A stretch of DNA of 64,000 nucleotides from Acetobacter oryzifermentans (lineage in GTDB: Bacteria > Pseudomonadota > Alphaproteobacteria > Acetobacterales > Acetobacteraceae). Numbering within the stretch: position 1 is the stretch's first letter; each line of letters begins with the position of its first letter. Of the stretch, positions 17,109-25,932 are shown piece by piece. The notes under the pieces are model-generated. The model ran no database searches and was not told the origin of the DNA. It worked only from the letters and a program-made list of their open reading frames with translations. The DNA lies in NCBI RefSeq assembly GCF_001628715.1, contig NZ_CP011120.1, forward strand, positions 1,600,001 to 1,664,000, read 5' to 3'. The position numbers and the translations under genes are program-made.

Positions 17109-18959
17109 ATGAGAAAACTGTTACTGACAGGGAGCGTATTTACCTGCACCATACTGCTTTCTGCCCCCGCTCTGGCAGATGATGCGCAGGAACTGGCAGC
17201 CATTAAGGCGGAAATGCGCCGGTTGGCTGCGCAGGTGGAAGCAATTGAAGCCCGTCAGGCCAAGCGGCATACAGGCACCTCTGCCCCCGCTCGTAATGTT
17301 GGCCATAGCGCCAATACACCTGCAGGCGCACATACTGGCAATAAGCTTGCCACTGCTTACGCAAATCAAGCAGATCGGGAAGATCCTTCCATCCGCTTCT
17401 CACCAGATGAAGCCCCAGTTAAAACTGCCTCCAATACGCAAGGCGGAACTGCAAAAAGCGGTGTGGGCTTTAAATGGCTGCCCGGAGCCACTGGCTCTGA
17501 CTTACCCTCTGGCGCAGATGCAGAAGAAAAAAGCCATTCCTCAATCGATCTTTCATCTTCCAGCCCTACTGCCATTACGCAAACAGAAGTTGATAGATTA
17601 CCGCCCATTTTCAGTATTGGTGGCATATCTGTAAAGCTGGGTGGCTTTATAGATATGTCCAATATCTGGCGTAGTTCCAACATGACCAGCGGTCCGGCAA
17701 CGGGCTGGGGCAATTTTCCTTATGCCAACAGCCCCAACCATGGGTTGTCTGAAGAACGGCTTTCTGCTCAGCTCAGCCGCCTGTCTATTTTAATGGAAGC
17801 TAACCCCAGCAAGTCTTCCCGCTTGCAGGCTTATGTTGAAAGTGATTTTGCGGGTTCTGGCAGCACAACCAACAGCGTGCAAATTAACGGCTACACGCCG
17901 CGTCTGCGGCAAGGTTACTTTACGTTCACCCAAAAGGATTGGGGCTTACATATTCTTATGGGGCAAGCATGGAGCTTGGCTACAAACTACGCCAAAGGCA
18001 TTATTCCCCGCCAAGAAGAATTGCCCGCAGTTACAGATAACAACCAGTTACCCGGTATTGTCTTTACACGCGTGCCTCAAATCCGAATTGGCAAGGACTG
18101 GAATCAGAAATACTGGCTTGGCCTTTCTATTGAAGACCCTCAGGCGACCGTTGGTTTCTCTTCCACTGTCAGTTCTGGCAGCACCATTCCTGCTGCGCGG
18201 GGGCAAGCAGAAGGTGCGCGTGTTTACTATGCCAATACCGGGGGAATGCTGCTAAACGCAGCCACAAATTACTCTTACAACCCTGTTCCAGATATGATTC
18301 TGAAGGCAGCGGCAGATACATCCTTCGGTCATTATGAAGTGTTCGGCCTTGCGCGCTGGTTCCGCTCTCTTGCCGTGGAGCCGGGAACAACAACAACCAA
18401 AAAACACACCCATTTTGGTGGCGGCGTAGGTGCTGGTATGACAGCCCCCTTGGGCACGAACCGCCTACACCTTACCGGCGATGTTCTGGCCGGTGATGGC
18501 ATTGGCCGTTATGGACCAACCCAGATACCAGATACAACATTCAACGGCCGTGGGCAGCTTACGCCTGTTCCCGAAATTATGGGGTCACTCGGCTTGGTGG
18601 GGCACCCCAATTCTTCCGTGCTGCTTTACACTTATGGGGGTGTGGAAGCTTCTGGTCGCAAACGTTATATTGGCGCAGATGGCAAGCAATATGGTTACGG
18701 CGTAAACGATCTGGATCTGGCTGGGTGCGATGTGGAATTTGGAGTATGCAGTGCACAAACACACACCCTTGCCTCCTTTACCGCTGGCGGCTGGTGGCAC
18801 TTTTTGCAAGGCCGTTACGGAAGCATGATGGCAGGCTTGCAATATACCTTTGTGCGCAAGTTCGCCTTTAAGGGGAATGACGGGCATGGCGATAGCGTAG
18901 ACCCGGCAACATCAGGCAACACAGTTTACGTAACTTTCCGGTACTTCCCGTTCCAGTAA
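17109..18959 (+). CDS. Outer-membrane porin with N-terminal coiled coil
   Basis: A 616-residue protein. MRKLLLTGSVFTCTILLSAPALA is a signal peptide cleaved near residue 23; ELAAIKAEMRRLAAQVEAIEARQ is a short coiled coil typical of trimeric porins; a low-complexity linker runs to about residue 165; the remainder, from FSIGGISVKLGGFIDMSNIW, alternates in beta-barrel fashion and ends in VYVTFRYFPFQ, with aromatic residues near the C-terminus as expected for outer-membrane insertion. Resembles DcaP-like porins of small organic acids; substrate unknown. ATG 17109 chosen for the signal peptide. The convergent regulator gene starts its stop six bases after this stop. Confidence 0.75.
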   Translation: MRKLLLTGSVFTCTILLSAPALADDAQELAAIKAEMRRLAAQVEAIEARQAKRHTGTSAPARNVGHSANTPAGAHTGNKLATAYANQADREDPSIRFSPDEAPVKTASNTQGGTAKSGVGFKWLPGATGSDLPSGADAEEKSHSSIDLSSSSPTAITQTEVDRLPPIFSIGGISVKLGGFIDMSNIWRSSNMTSGPATGWGNFPYANSPNHGLSEERLSAQLSRLSILMEANPSKSSRLQAYVESDFAGSGSTTNSVQINGYTPRLRQGYFTFTQKDWGLHILMGQAWSLATNYAKGIIPRQEELPAVTDNNQLPGIVFTRVPQIRIGKDWNQKYWLGLSIEDPQATVGFSSTVSSGSTIPAARGQAEGARVYYANTGGMLLNAATNYSYNPVPDMILKAAADTSFGHYEVFGLARWFRSLAVEPGTTTTKKHTHFGGGVGAGMTAPLGTNRLHLTGDVLAGDGIGRYGPTQIPDTTFNGRGQLTPVPEIMGSLGLVGHPNSSVLLYTYGGVEASGRKRYIGADGKQYGYGVNDLDLAGCDVEFGVCSAQTHTLASFTAGGWWHFLQGRYGSMMAGLQYTFVRKFAFKGNDGHGDSVDPATSGNTVYVTFRYFPFQ

Positions 18960-18965
18960 AGGCTT

Positions 18966-19901
18966 TTAGTTAATTCCAAAACCCTTCATCTTGCGGTAAA
19001 GTGTTGCACGGCTAATTCCCAAACCACGTGCAGCCTGCGTAACATTTCCCTGAGAAACCGCCAAAGCGGAGCGGATAACGTTTTCTTCCGCCTTTTGGAA
19101 ACTTATTTCCGAACCCTCTTCCAGTTCGGTTAACAGGTTGGGATGTTGGGCAATAGTTTGATCTGTCCAGCCCATCCATTCACGCGCAGCATGCGTGGCA
19201 CCTGTAATCTCCCCTTGGTCGTTAATAGAAACCAAAGGTGCTGAGCACCCCCTTACAGAACCCAAGGTAAGTATTTTTTGCCCTGCATAACTGTTACGGA
19301 AAAGCTGTTCTTCAATACGCCGGCCAGATTGCGCAAGTGTTTCCATTAGCAGTTTGTCAATAGGCTGGACTGTTTTGCCATTCATGGAGGCAAGGTTTAG
19401 GGCTCCTGCAACACGCCCCTGTGCGTCGAATATCGGCACAGCATAACTAATCAGCAAGGAAAAACAAAAGCGCCAATGCGCGCCTCGCCCCAGAAAAACT
19501 GGGCATCTATCCTCTACGCATGTTCCAATACCATTAGTGCCTGCTATCTCTTCGCTCCAGATGGCGCCTTCACGCAGATTAAGGCGGCGGCAAACGGAAA
19601 GGTGTGTTTCATCTGCGCAGCGTGCCAGAATCATGGCGTTTGGATCGGCCAACAATACCATAAGCCCCAAACCTTGCACCAAAGTAAAAAGGTGCTGCAT
19701 TTCTTCCGAAGCTTGGCGCAAAAGCAATGCGGACCGGCTGCTAACATGCCGAAATTCTGCACCACACAGAACGTCTGCCTTCCATTTTTGGGAAGGATCA
19801 AGCTGGTAGGATGTCTCGCAACGTATCCAAGATTTCTGTACTGTTTCTTCCGGGCTTTCTGCTTTGGAAACAGTGTGTTGAGAAAAAGGCCGTGTATTCA
19901 T
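18966..19901 (-). CDS. GAF-Fis transcription regulator, AcoR-like without AAA+ domain
   Basis: 311 residues. The N-terminal part resembles AcoR-family activators: PVQKSWIRC-type opening, a GAF domain (about 70-205) with AIWSEEIAGTNGIGTCVEDRCPV, then a short PAS-like stretch (about 215-255), and a C-terminal Fis-type helix-turn-helix (about 268-309; NVTQAARGLGISRATLYRKMKGFGI). The central sigma-54 AAA+ ATPase of AcoR (about 230 residues, GAFTGA loop) is absent, with no sign of frameshift. It therefore probably acts with sigma-70 or as a repressor. It lies between the porin and the PQQ dehydrogenase genes, which are its likely targets. Confidence 0.8.
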   Translation of the reverse strand: MNTRPFSQHTVSKAESPEETVQKSWIRCETSYQLDPSQKWKADVLCGAEFRHVSSRSALLLRQASEEMQHLFTLVQGLGLMVLLADPNAMILARCADETHLSVCRRLNLREGAIWSEEIAGTNGIGTCVEDRCPVFLGRGAHWRFCFSLLISYAVPIFDAQGRVAGALNLASMNGKTVQPIDKLLMETLAQSGRRIEEQLFRNSYAGQKILTLGSVRGCSAPLVSINDQGEITGATHAAREWMGWTDQTIAQHPNLLTELEEGSEISFQKAEENVIRSALAVSQGNVTQAARGLGISRATLYRKMKGFGIN

Positions 19902-19987
19902 CGCGGGGGCTCTACCATATCCGGCAAGGACATATTAAAGGCTTTTCTAACGTTGCTTTTCTCTTATACATAAAAAATATAACTCTC

Positions 19988-20020
19988 ATAGGTAATTTAT
20001 GTATTTTATTTTTTACCTAT
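19988..20020. repeat. Inverted repeat ATAGGTAA/TTACCTAT
   Basis: Perfect 8-bp arms, 17-base AT-rich loop, in the 157-base gap between the outer-membrane channel stop and the regulator start. It may stop transcription of the dehydrogenase unit or serve as an operator for the regulator gene. Confidence 0.35.
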
Positions 20021-20058
20021 CCTCTCCAAGTAAACTTTTTGTTATTCAAAAACAAAGC

Positions 20059-20952
20059 CTACTGCCAGAGGTAAACAAACTTTACGTAATAGGCATTCGT
20101 TTCTGGTGTATTTCGCCCTTCAAGAGAATGCGAGTAACGGGCTGTTAGCGAAAAGTGCTGGTTAATATTATACATAAGCCCCGGGCCCAGAGCGATTTCA
20201 CGGCTGTTAGAATTATCCAGATACTGACGTAGCGTATTATCGCGCGTTCCTGTTACATTCTGCCAGTCAAATGCAAGAAATGGCTCGAACTTCTTGGTCG
20301 CTTTCCAGCTAAATCGCAAGTTGGTGTAAAACACCACGCCGGGTGAATAGCTATGCTGGTCTTTTTGATGTTTTGTAGACCCAACAACCGTGCCGGCATC
20401 ACCATCAAAACTGAAGTGTTTCCATTCATAATCAAATATTAAACTGGATATATTTGACCAATAATTTGTAGATGTTGCATCTCTTGTGCCATATGGCGTT
20501 TGCATAAAAGTCTGTATGCCAAAAGTACTGTGCTTGTTGGGCTTAAACCATGCTGCTGGCCCAACAATAGTAGGCCCTAGCCCACCGTAATTTGTGCCAT
20601 CTGCCAGTTTGTAGCTTTCGGTTTGGATCAACTCAAAAGCAAATCCGACATGAGGAATGGCCTCAAAACTACGAAAGTGCACATATTTTGTCATACCCGA
20701 CCATGTATGGCTGCCGCCAGTTGGCGTACGCTGTCCACCACTTCCGTAACTATGGCCTGCGGCGTTTCCATCACCATACTGCACCAGCACGTTAAATGGC
20801 TTGAAATCCACAGGTAGGTCATATTCATGTGGGCCAATAATGCCCAACGTGATATCCGCAGCTCGCGCAGGAACTACGTGACACACAATCACTGTAGGCA
20901 TGACGAAACGCACGAGGGAAAGCAGACGCTCCCCGCCTTCTATCAAACGCAT
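20059..20952 (-). CDS. Outer-membrane channel, phenol/MetA-pathway transporter type
   Basis: 297 residues with signal peptide (VRFVMPTVIVCHVVPARAAD) and a barrel of about 12-14 strands ending in YYVKFVYLWQ. The layout, with NVLVQYGDGNAAGHSYGSGG and a final YSHSLEGRNTPETNAYYVKFVY, matches the Phenol_MetA_deg outer-membrane family (SphA/XylN-like), which often sits with catabolic genes for aromatic or hydrophobic compounds. ATG 20952 chosen. It lies 87 bases after the PQQ dehydrogenase stop on the same strand and may share its transcript, giving substrate entry to the periplasmic enzyme. Confidence 0.65.
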   Translation of the reverse strand: MRLIEGGERLLSLVRFVMPTVIVCHVVPARAADITLGIIGPHEYDLPVDFKPFNVLVQYGDGNAAGHSYGSGGQRTPTGGSHTWSGMTKYVHFRSFEAIPHVGFAFELIQTESYKLADGTNYGGLGPTIVGPAAWFKPNKHSTFGIQTFMQTPYGTRDATSTNYWSNISSLIFDYEWKHFSFDGDAGTVVGSTKHQKDQHSYSPGVVFYTNLRFSWKATKKFEPFLAFDWQNVTGTRDNTLRQYLDNSNSREIALGPGLMYNINQHFSLTARYSHSLEGRNTPETNAYYVKFVYLWQ

Positions 20953-21039
20953 CTGAATATTCCGATAAGCAACAATAACAATCAAATAAACGCGTGATGC
21001 GGGGTTCCAGATAAACTGGAACCCCAATGTGTTAACGCG

Positions 21040-23496
21040 TTACTGAGCGGGAGAAGCTTTCTCACCATCAAGCGTGTAAGCGATAATGTAATCACCGCTT
21101 CTGGTACCAAGGCCACCGTGGCCACCGGCTGCAATCAGCACATACTGCTTGCCACCAGCTTCGTAGCTCATGGGGGTAGCCTGGCCGCCTGCTGGCAGGC
21201 GATCACGCCAGATAACCTTACCACTCGCCAGATCGAATGCCCGCAGATAATCATCTGCTGTGGCACCCATAAACACAACGCCACCTTTGGTAACAATATT
21301 GCCGCCAATATTATACATACCGGTAGGCAAAGGCAGGTTGTTATGGGTACGGAAAGGCCCGGTATCACGCGTTGTGCCAACAGGATGCTGCCAGACAATC
21401 TTCTTGGTAACCAGATCGATTGCCGTCAGCGTGCCCCAAACCGGCCCCTTACAAGGGATCTGTAGTGGGTTCAGCCAAGGGTTGGTAAGCGCAATATAGG
21501 GTGTTCCGTAATCTGGAGAAACAGAAAGGGCATCACCTTTAGGCGCAGGTTCTTCCCCACTGCCGGTCCATTTTGGCAGCGTACCGGCCTGCTCCATTCC
21601 CGTACGTTTTTCCAGCTTGATACGAAAAGGCAGATAACTTGCATTGGCCAGCATAATCTTACGCTGCGGGTCAATGGTAATACCCTGCCAGTCTACAACA
21701 CCGTAAAATGCAGGATAAACAATGGTTGTTTGACCCACATGCGGTGGTGTGAACTGCCCTTCGTAAGCAGACTGACGATACTGGATACGGCAGATCATCT
21801 GGTCTAGCAGCGTTGCCCCCCACATATCAGACTCTTTAAGATTGGCCGGTGTAAGAGAAGGCATGCCAACAGGATAAGGCTGTGTAGGAGAGACACGGTC
21901 ATCCGGCGCATGGCCTGCTGTGGGAACCGGCTTTTCTTCAACCGGATAACCCGGAACAGGCGTGCCGGTGCGGCGGTCCAGAACAAAAAACTCACCACGC
22001 TTGGTGCTCTGCACCAGTGCGGGAACTTGCTCACCATTCGCGCCGGGAAGTTCAACCATGGATGGGCCGGAGGGCAGATCCATATCCCACAGATCGTGAT
22101 GCACGGTCTGATAGGTCCAGCGGCGTTCACCCGTTACAATATCCAGCGCAATTGTGGCAGAGGATGTTGCATCGTCAAACGGACGACGGGTTCCGCCCCA
22201 GTTATCTGGCGGAGAATTACCCGTAGGAATGTAAACAAGCCCAAGGTTGAGGTCTGCCGTGTAAACACCCCAAGCATTGGGTGTATCACGCGTTAGCTCA
22301 TCATTCGGGCCGGGTTTCCATGTTTCTGGCTGATGCCCTGCATCCCACGCCCAGGCAATTTCACCTGTTGTGGCGTCAAACGCACGGATAGCGCCGGAGG
22401 GCTCGAAATTGGCTTGGTTATCAAAAATCCACCCGCCAGTAATCACGCGGTTTTTGGCTACCATTGGCGGAGAGGTTACAAAATGGAACCCATGCGGCAC
22501 ATGGCCCAGATACTGGCGCAGGGAGATAAAACCGTGATCCCCAAAATCTTCACAGGGTTTACCGGTTTCTGCGTTTACCGCCACCATGCGCACATCAGCA
22601 ACTGGTGAGTAAATGCGGTTACGGCAGCTTGTCTGAATTTCATCAGGAATATGGTAGTAAGAAACACCGCGGCAAGCCAGATAGACGTTCTTGTCCAAAT
22701 CTGCCGTTGCAGGGTGCGGATCAAACTTCCATTTCACTTTACCTGTGGCTGCATCCAGTGCCATCACCCAGCTATGGGGTGTGCACATGTAAAGTGTATC
22801 ACCAACCTTAATGGGCGTAAGTTCCAGATTGAACTCATGCCCTTGGTCTGGCCCAGCTACAGTGCCTTCACCCTGCTGCTGCACATCCCCCGTGCGGGTA
22901 ACCCATGCACGTTTGAGGTGCGAGATATTAGAAGCCGTAATCTGCCCCAATGGAGTGTAACGGTCCCCGCCAACAGTGCGGCCATAAGCCGTCCAATCTC
23001 CATCTGGCACACCTGCTGATGTTTCATCAGACTGGCCGCTTGCTGCCATGCGGTCTGCCGGTACGGTGCCATCAATGGAATAAGAACTGAAGCAACTTGC
23101 CACAACAACAAGGCAGGAAACCACCAAAGAACCCAGAACTTCGCGCTTATCACTCAGCCAGCTATTGCCCGAGCGCCAAACACCTGGCAGCAGAAGCCAA
23201 ACACCTAGCCCGATAAGCGTAAAGAGACGAACTTCCAGACCCCAGATATTCAGCCCGACTTCGCATAAAGACCAAATAGTGGCCACAAGCAGCAAAGCTG
23301 CATACAGCCGCATAGCCAGAGCAGGCCTGCGAAAGCCGCTGATAGCGGCCCCCAGCATGACACCGCCAGCAATAATATAAAACCAGGAACCACCAAGGAA
23401 CAGAAGTTCCGCGCCACCAAAGAAGAGGAAAAGCCCCACAATGGCAAGCAGAATAGAGGTTATGAGCGAGAATAACCTCGCCTGACTCTCTCGCAT
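21040..23496 (-). CDS. Membrane-bound PQQ-dependent dehydrogenase, glucose/quinate/shikimate family
   Basis: 818 residues: five transmembrane helices (residues 1-140) that bind ubiquinone, then an eight-bladed PQQ propeller facing the periplasm. Seen: WTAYGRTVGGDRYTPLGQI near 185; GDTLYMCTPHSWVMALDAATGK near 250; the active-site stretch QTVHHDLWDMDLPSGP near 455, identical in core to E. coli Gcd; VFMGATADDYLRAFD and GGQATPMSYEAGGKQYVLIAAGGHGG near the C-terminus. It oxidises a sugar or cyclic polyol and passes electrons to the respiratory chain. Substrate is not set by motif; the neighbouring aromatic-type channel weakly favours quinate/shikimate over glucose. ATG 23496 has AGAAAGAG upstream. 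Confidence 0.9.
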   Translation of the reverse strand: MRESQARLFSLITSILLAIVGLFLFFGGAELLFLGGSWFYIIAGGVMLGAAISGFRRPALAMRLYAALLLVATIWSLCEVGLNIWGLEVRLFTLIGLGVWLLLPGVWRSGNSWLSDKREVLGSLVVSCLVVVASCFSSYSIDGTVPADRMAASGQSDETSAGVPDGDWTAYGRTVGGDRYTPLGQITASNISHLKRAWVTRTGDVQQQGEGTVAGPDQGHEFNLELTPIKVGDTLYMCTPHSWVMALDAATGKVKWKFDPHPATADLDKNVYLACRGVSYYHIPDEIQTSCRNRIYSPVADVRMVAVNAETGKPCEDFGDHGFISLRQYLGHVPHGFHFVTSPPMVAKNRVITGGWIFDNQANFEPSGAIRAFDATTGEIAWAWDAGHQPETWKPGPNDELTRDTPNAWGVYTADLNLGLVYIPTGNSPPDNWGGTRRPFDDATSSATIALDIVTGERRWTYQTVHHDLWDMDLPSGPSMVELPGANGEQVPALVQSTKRGEFFVLDRRTGTPVPGYPVEEKPVPTAGHAPDDRVSPTQPYPVGMPSLTPANLKESDMWGATLLDQMICRIQYRQSAYEGQFTPPHVGQTTIVYPAFYGVVDWQGITIDPQRKIMLANASYLPFRIKLEKRTGMEQAGTLPKWTGSGEEPAPKGDALSVSPDYGTPYIALTNPWLNPLQIPCKGPVWGTLTAIDLVTKKIVWQHPVGTTRDTGPFRTHNNLPLPTGMYNIGGNIVTKGGVVFMGATADDYLRAFDLASGKVIWRDRLPAGGQATPMSYEAGGKQYVLIAAGGHGGLGTRSGDYIIAYTLDGEKASPAQ

Positions 23497-23651
23497 ACTC
23501 GTGCTCTTTCTACAGTTTCACGAGCCGTTACGGCGGCATGATCCTGAGATACCATGCTCACGCACCGGCCAATGACCCTGCACAACATAAAAGGACACAA
23601 TGCCGTCACACTTTTGTCCTGTTTTTCACGCGAGTTTGTAAAAAATGTTAC

Positions 23652-23677
23652 CAATTGTCTCATGGGTGAGACAGTTG
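23652..23677. promoter_or_regulatory. Candidate operator TGTCTCA-N4-TGAGACA upstream of the PQQ dehydrogenase
   Basis: A perfect 7-bp inverted repeat (23656-23673) extends to 11-bp arms with one mismatch. A further direct GTGAGAC copy lies just beyond (23678-23684). It sits about 160-180 bases upstream of the start, a distance common for activator sites. Fis-type helix-turn-helix regulators of the AcoR group bind dyads, so the nearby GAF-Fis protein is the leading candidate binder (inference). Confidence 0.5.
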
Positions 23678-23768
23678 GTGAGACTGACTGTTCTATTGAA
23701 GCCAAAATAGCAATGCCCGACATATTCAGGCAGATGCATCATTCTTTATGCTGTATAAAATAGAAAGC

Positions 23769-23803
23769 TAAAAAACGGGAGATTTTGTTTTTATATCTCC
23801 CGT
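23769..23803 (-). terminator. Rho-independent terminator of the BBP2 porin
   Basis: On the minus strand ACGGGAGAT pairs with ATCTCCCGT across an 11-base loop and is followed by six T, 32 bases after the porin stop. Confidence 0.85.
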
Positions 23804-23835
23804 ATTCTTATCACCTCTATATTTTTAAAAACACC

Positions 23836-25332
23836 TTAGAACGACCATGTTGCATCGCAACTGAACCAGAGCATGTTGTTTGTGCCGTTATTAACAGTTG
23901 GGTTTTGCACAGTGCCTGCCTGGTTGAATGGATGCGTGCCGTTAAGGGATTTGTCCAGCCGAATTTCAGGCCGGATAGTAAAGCCGCCCAACGCCAGCCT
24001 TTTGTTCACGAACTCGGGCCTGTAGGAGACGCCCACCGTCAGCTCCCCATAGGTTGTGGGCAAGGCATTGTAATATGGGAAAGGCTGGTTGCTCAGAGCC
24101 TGCGTGAGAGAGTTAAAGCTGGAATATTCCATAATCACCCCACCTGTATTGTCACGAAAGATCTCGCCGCGTGCATTAAATGTCAGCCAAGGATGAATGT
24201 CGTAAGAAAAATAGGTTGTCACCCCATAAGCATCATCACGCGAAGAATCATCGTGCAGATAGGTACCATCCACAGAAACAGTCATCTTATCATTGATATG
24301 ATACGAGGCCATCACATCCGCATTATACTGCATAAGGCTGTTGGCTTGCTTGCCAATGCCTGCACTCACCCACCCTGTGGGTGAAACAATGGTGCGGCCA
24401 TTGTTGCCCTGCGGCCCAAAATGCCCAATGGCATGCACATCCAGCTTGCCATCCATCAGCTTGTTCCACGCCAGACCAAAATAACCCTTGGGCTTGTTGT
24501 TGTTGCCAGAGGCACCAAAGGTTGTGGAGTTCCCTGCATCCACCCCCAAAATCCAGTCCATATGACGTGTCAGATGCATGGTGGCCAGAATGCCTACCGT
24601 CTGAAACGGTACGATATAATCTGAGGCGTAGTTATATGTGTAGAATGGCCGTGCAAGAGCGGGTGTGCCTTCTGCCCCCATAATGCCGTACATCTGGCCG
24701 ATCTGCACATCAATGCCGCGCTTGAAGATCCACGGTAGATGTACATCCAGATGCGCCTGTGTGGGTGCCCATTGATACAGACCATGCAAAGACCCAGACC
24801 CCATCCCGATTGTGGGGTCAAACCGTGCATCGGAACCATACATGGCCTCCAGCACAAAACCGATGCCGTATCCGCTGCCTACAGACGTGATAGGATGAGA
24901 CAGAGAGCCAATGATCTGGTTCAGCGTGACCGTATTGGCACGATCTGAATAATACTGCGCAAAGTTGCGGCCAGAACGGGTCCAGGGGTTTCCTGAAATC
25001 CCTGCTTCAATGGAGACATGCCCTTCCAGACCTTCCCAGTATGTAGGTGTGTGCCCGGGTTTAACATGAAACAGGTTGCCTGCCTTGGGCTTCATGGCCT
25101 CTTCCTCTTCAGAAAGAGAAGTGGCAGGCGGCTCTTCTCCATCTGTTGGGGTGCCTGCACCCTTTTCTGCCTCTTCGGGCTTAAGGGTTTTGGCGATGTC
25201 TCCCACCTGAACCTGTGCAGGCGCAGATGTTTGTGCGTGAGCTACGGATGTACCTGTTTCACACAAAAATGCAGCGCAACATGATAGCAATACAAATTTG
25301 AAGGCACTTCGATCGGTTTTGGTCTGTCGCAT
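23836..25332 (-). CDS. Outer-membrane beta-barrel porin, BBP2/OmpL-like
   Basis: 498 residues. A signal peptide (FVLLSCCAAFLCETGTSVAHAQ) is followed by an acidic, proline-rich linker (about 35-85; EEEEAMKPK) and then a barrel starting LEGHVSIEAGISGNPW. The HLPWIFKRGIDVQIGQMYGIMGAEG segment and repeated '..WILGVDAGNSTTFGASGNNNKPKGY..' are typical of the putative beta-barrel porin-2 family. It ends LWFSCDATWSF, an aromatic terminus fitting outer-membrane assembly. Function is presumed diffusion of small solutes. It has its own terminator, so it is transcribed apart from the dehydrogenase. Confidence 0.75.
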   Translation of the reverse strand: MRQTKTDRSAFKFVLLSCCAAFLCETGTSVAHAQTSAPAQVQVGDIAKTLKPEEAEKGAGTPTDGEEPPATSLSEEEEAMKPKAGNLFHVKPGHTPTYWEGLEGHVSIEAGISGNPWTRSGRNFAQYYSDRANTVTLNQIIGSLSHPITSVGSGYGIGFVLEAMYGSDARFDPTIGMGSGSLHGLYQWAPTQAHLDVHLPWIFKRGIDVQIGQMYGIMGAEGTPALARPFYTYNYASDYIVPFQTVGILATMHLTRHMDWILGVDAGNSTTFGASGNNNKPKGYFGLAWNKLMDGKLDVHAIGHFGPQGNNGRTIVSPTGWVSAGIGKQANSLMQYNADVMASYHINDKMTVSVDGTYLHDDSSRDDAYGVTTYFSYDIHPWLTFNARGEIFRDNTGGVIMEYSSFNSLTQALSNQPFPYYNALPTTYGELTVGVSYRPEFVNKRLALGGFTIRPEIRLDKSLNGTHPFNQAGTVQNPTVNNGTNNMLWFSCDATWSF

Positions 25333-25932
25333 GTATCACTTCTCTTGCGCATCAGAAATAGTGACGAATACGAAACGTATTGATCCACACTTGCCACCAG
25401 CCGAACACAAATAAAGTATTCAGCAGCATGATGCCTTCACCGCAATTGTAAGACCAACACGTACGTTTCGAATTAGAAATAATATGTCGTGCGCAAAATG
25501 GCAATCCTCTAACCACAAAATAAACATGGATTTCAGCACAATTTACTCTGTTGAATGCATTCTCTGCCTCTTTAGAGGCTAAAATATTGGATTTGCGCGT
25601 TCAATACGCAGGCAACCTCAGCTCTACCTAGTGCGTTGGTTAGAAACTTTTGCACCCATTATGAAATAAGGTATTTGCAAATTCATTAGATATTTACAAA
25701 ATTTTCCAAAAACCGAATAAACTGAAATACTTCTGCGCTTTTCATACATTATAAATATCTATATTTATAATATAGTTTTGATATATTCCTTATGCATATG
25801 CTGTTGCAATGTATCACAAACCTGCGCATATAAAACATATCAACACTTACTGATATGCGCAATTTGCATGCCATCGTGGTTTTCGATTACAAAGGATCAG
25901 TCTTCAACAACAAAGGACGGAACGACACAGCA
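25333..25932. other. 600-base promoter region, BBP2 porin / cation antiporter
   Basis: No gene seen. Two short perfect inverted repeats: AATACG/CGTATT at 25377-25391 (close to the porin start) and GCCTCT/AGAGGC at 25566-25579. From about 25,640 the sequence is strongly AT-rich, as in promoters elsewhere in this window. Nothing else is recognisable. Confidence 0.5.

Larger units (their letters stand above)
23497..23835. other. Gap between BBP2 porin and PQQ dehydrogenase
   Basis: 339 bases. It contains the terminator of the upstream porin (23769-23803), a strong palindrome at 23652-23677 and about 150 bases of mixed composition before the dehydrogenase. Short open frames here have no ribosome site or family resemblance. 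Confidence 0.5.

Noticed and set aside
19476..19973. 165-residue plus-strand frame across the regulator
   Set aside because: Antisense shadow of the GAF-Fis gene; low-quality composition.
23497..23650. Sigma-54 promoter (GG-N10-GC) before the PQQ dehydrogenase
   Set aside because: The closest site has spacing of 11, and the neighbouring regulator lacks the ATPase needed for sigma-54.
23460..23723. 88-residue minus-strand frame upstream of the PQQ dehydrogenase
   Set aside because: No ribosome site, overlaps the palindrome, and no recognisable sequence.
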